From assembly GCA_029879595.1 (NCBI GenBank), contig JAOUPZ010000195.1, forward strand, positions 1 through 6,130: a stretch of DNA of 6,130 nt. The letters run 5' to 3'. Both the position numbers and the translations under genes were made by a program. The stretch comes from Deltaproteobacteria bacterium (GTDB lineage: Bacteria; SAR324; JACQKK01). Positions within the stretch are counted from its first letter, which is position 1. Every line of letters begins with the position of its first letter. This document shows positions 5,381 through 6,130 of this stretch, in pieces. The notes under the pieces were generated by a model that was given only the letters and a program-made list of their open reading frames with translations, was not told the origin of the DNA and ran no database searches.

Positions 5381-6130
5381 TTATTTGGCGGAATCCTGCG
5401 TGATCTTTCTGAACACTTCGTCCATCCGCCCCCGTTCCGAAAAAAGCTGCTCGAATTTGATTTTCGAATTTTCCAGGAATCTGGTTACTTCGGCCAGAAT
5501 CGGCTCCTGCTGCTTTGCCTTCAGCTGGTAGACCGCTCCGGGCTGGCCGTCCTGGTCCTTGTTAAGGCCCGCCACTCCGGGAATAGCCTTCATCTTTTCG
5601 AGTATATCGGCATCCAGCGGGGCGGCTGTTTTAATGGTCACCGAGTTGTGCAGCGGAGAAAGAGCTGCCAGTTCATCCGGGGTGCCGTCCTTGAGAAGTT
5701 TGCCGTGGGCAATGATGATGGCCCTGGAGCAGACTGCTTCCATTTCCTCCAGGATGTGGGTGGACAGGATGATGGTTTTTTCCTGGCCCATCTGGCGGAT
5801 TACCTGCCGCATCTCGTGTTTCTGGTTGGGGTCAAGACCATCGGTGGGTTCATCCAGGATCAGCACCGGCGGGTCGTGCAACAGGGCCTGGGCAAAACAG
5901 ACCCGCTGCCTGTATCCCTTGGACAGGGTCTCAATGATCTGGTTGCGGACTTCCTTCAGGGCGGTGCGGTCAACAGCCCTGTCCACGCTGGCGTCTCTGT
6001 CCTTGCCGGCAAACCCCCGTACTTCTGCGATGAAGGCCAAAAACTCGTTCACGGTCATCTCGGAATATGACGGAGCACTCTCCGGCAGATATCCGATCTG
6101 GCTGCGCACCCCCAGGGGGACGTTCAGCAT
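5381..6130 (-). CDS. ABC transporter ATP-binding protein, NatA/GldA-like, N-terminus outside window
   Basis: The visible 249 residues are the C-terminal part of an ABC ATPase; the Walker A motif and N-terminus lie beyond the right edge. The ATG at 6130-6128 is probably an internal methionine, since it falls just before the 'VRSQIGYLPESAPSYSEMTV' region (8-27), which in this family comes roughly 70 residues into the protein. Motifs seen in order are the IGYLPE Q-loop region typical of NatA/GldA-type ATPases, the signature LSKGYRQRV (69-77), Walker B VLILDEP (89-95) with catalytic E94, the D-loop GLDP (98-101) and the H-loop histidine H125 in 'LSTH'. A C-terminal extension (about 160-249) is usual for this subfamily. 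All visible catalytic residues are intact, so the protein should be active. It would power the GldF-like permease encoded 42 nt downstream; promoter and start are outside the window. Confidence 0.9.
   Translation of the reverse strand: MLNVPLGVRSQIGYLPESAPSYSEMTVNEFLAFIAEVRGFAGKDRDASVDRAVDRTALKEVRNQIIETLSKGYRQRVCFAQALLHDPPVLILDEPTDGLDPNQKHEMRQVIRQMGQEKTIILSTHILEEMEAVCSRAIIIAHGKLLKDGTPDELAALSPLHNSVTIKTAAPLDADILEKMKAIPGVAGLNKDQDGQPGAVYQLKAKQQEPILAEVTRFLENSKIKFEQLFSERGRMDEVFRKITQDSAK

Noticed and set aside
5168..6070. Plus-strand open frame opposite the ABC ATPase gene
   Set aside because: The minus strand encodes intact signature, Walker B and H-loop motifs; the opposite frame has no family features.
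1..6130. CRISPR arrays, tRNA or rRNA genes, insertion sequences or attachment sites
   Set aside because: No regularly spaced repeats, cloverleaf-like sequences, transposase motifs or terminal inverted repeats with target duplications were seen on reading either strand.

Overview
The window suggests a sulfur-metabolising proteobacterium in the broad sense: a Desulfobacterota-like sulfate reducer or a gammaproteobacterial sulfur oxidiser. The evidence is a TusA-family sulfur carrier followed by a DsrE-family protein, downstream of a Crp/Fnr-type regulator, and a Gld-type ABC-2 transport cassette with a DUF4340 subunit. Base composition looks moderately GC-rich by eye. The lineage cannot be fixed from the sequence alone. 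I see no insertion sequences, CRISPR arrays, tRNA or rRNA genes, and no sign of recent transfer.

Plus strand, 1-1427: the window opens inside the C-terminal helix-turn-helix of a Crp/Fnr regulator (stop at 166). A 394-nt non-coding stretch follows. It holds a weak terminator-like hairpin (274-300), an AT-rich promoter-like segment with inverted repeats (375-414), and a structured leader (467-540). The leader has a 10-bp perfect hairpin with a strong Shine-Dalgarno sequence in its loop and the ATG of an 18-codon ORF in its 3' arm; that ORF ends 7 nt before tusA. The tusA-like gene (561-800) and dsrE-like gene (909-1427) then follow and probably form a sulfur-trafficking pair.

Minus strand, 6130-1536: a four-gene cassette converges on the sulfur genes. 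In transcription order it encodes a NatA/GldA-type ATPase (N-terminus beyond the right edge), an ABC-2 permease (GldF-like), a large membrane-anchored GldG-like auxiliary protein with a C-terminal coiled coil, and a DUF4340 protein. The last two overlap by ATGA. The only large gap in the cassette is 93 nt between permease and GldG-like gene, and it holds a hairpin. The ATPase and permease presumably form the transporter core, with the last two as extracytoplasmic partners; the substrate is unknown.

The two gene sets meet tail to tail over about 108 nt (1428-1535) with overlapping inverted repeats. The least explained part of the window is the tusA leader (roughly 467-560); everything else belongs to recognisable families.
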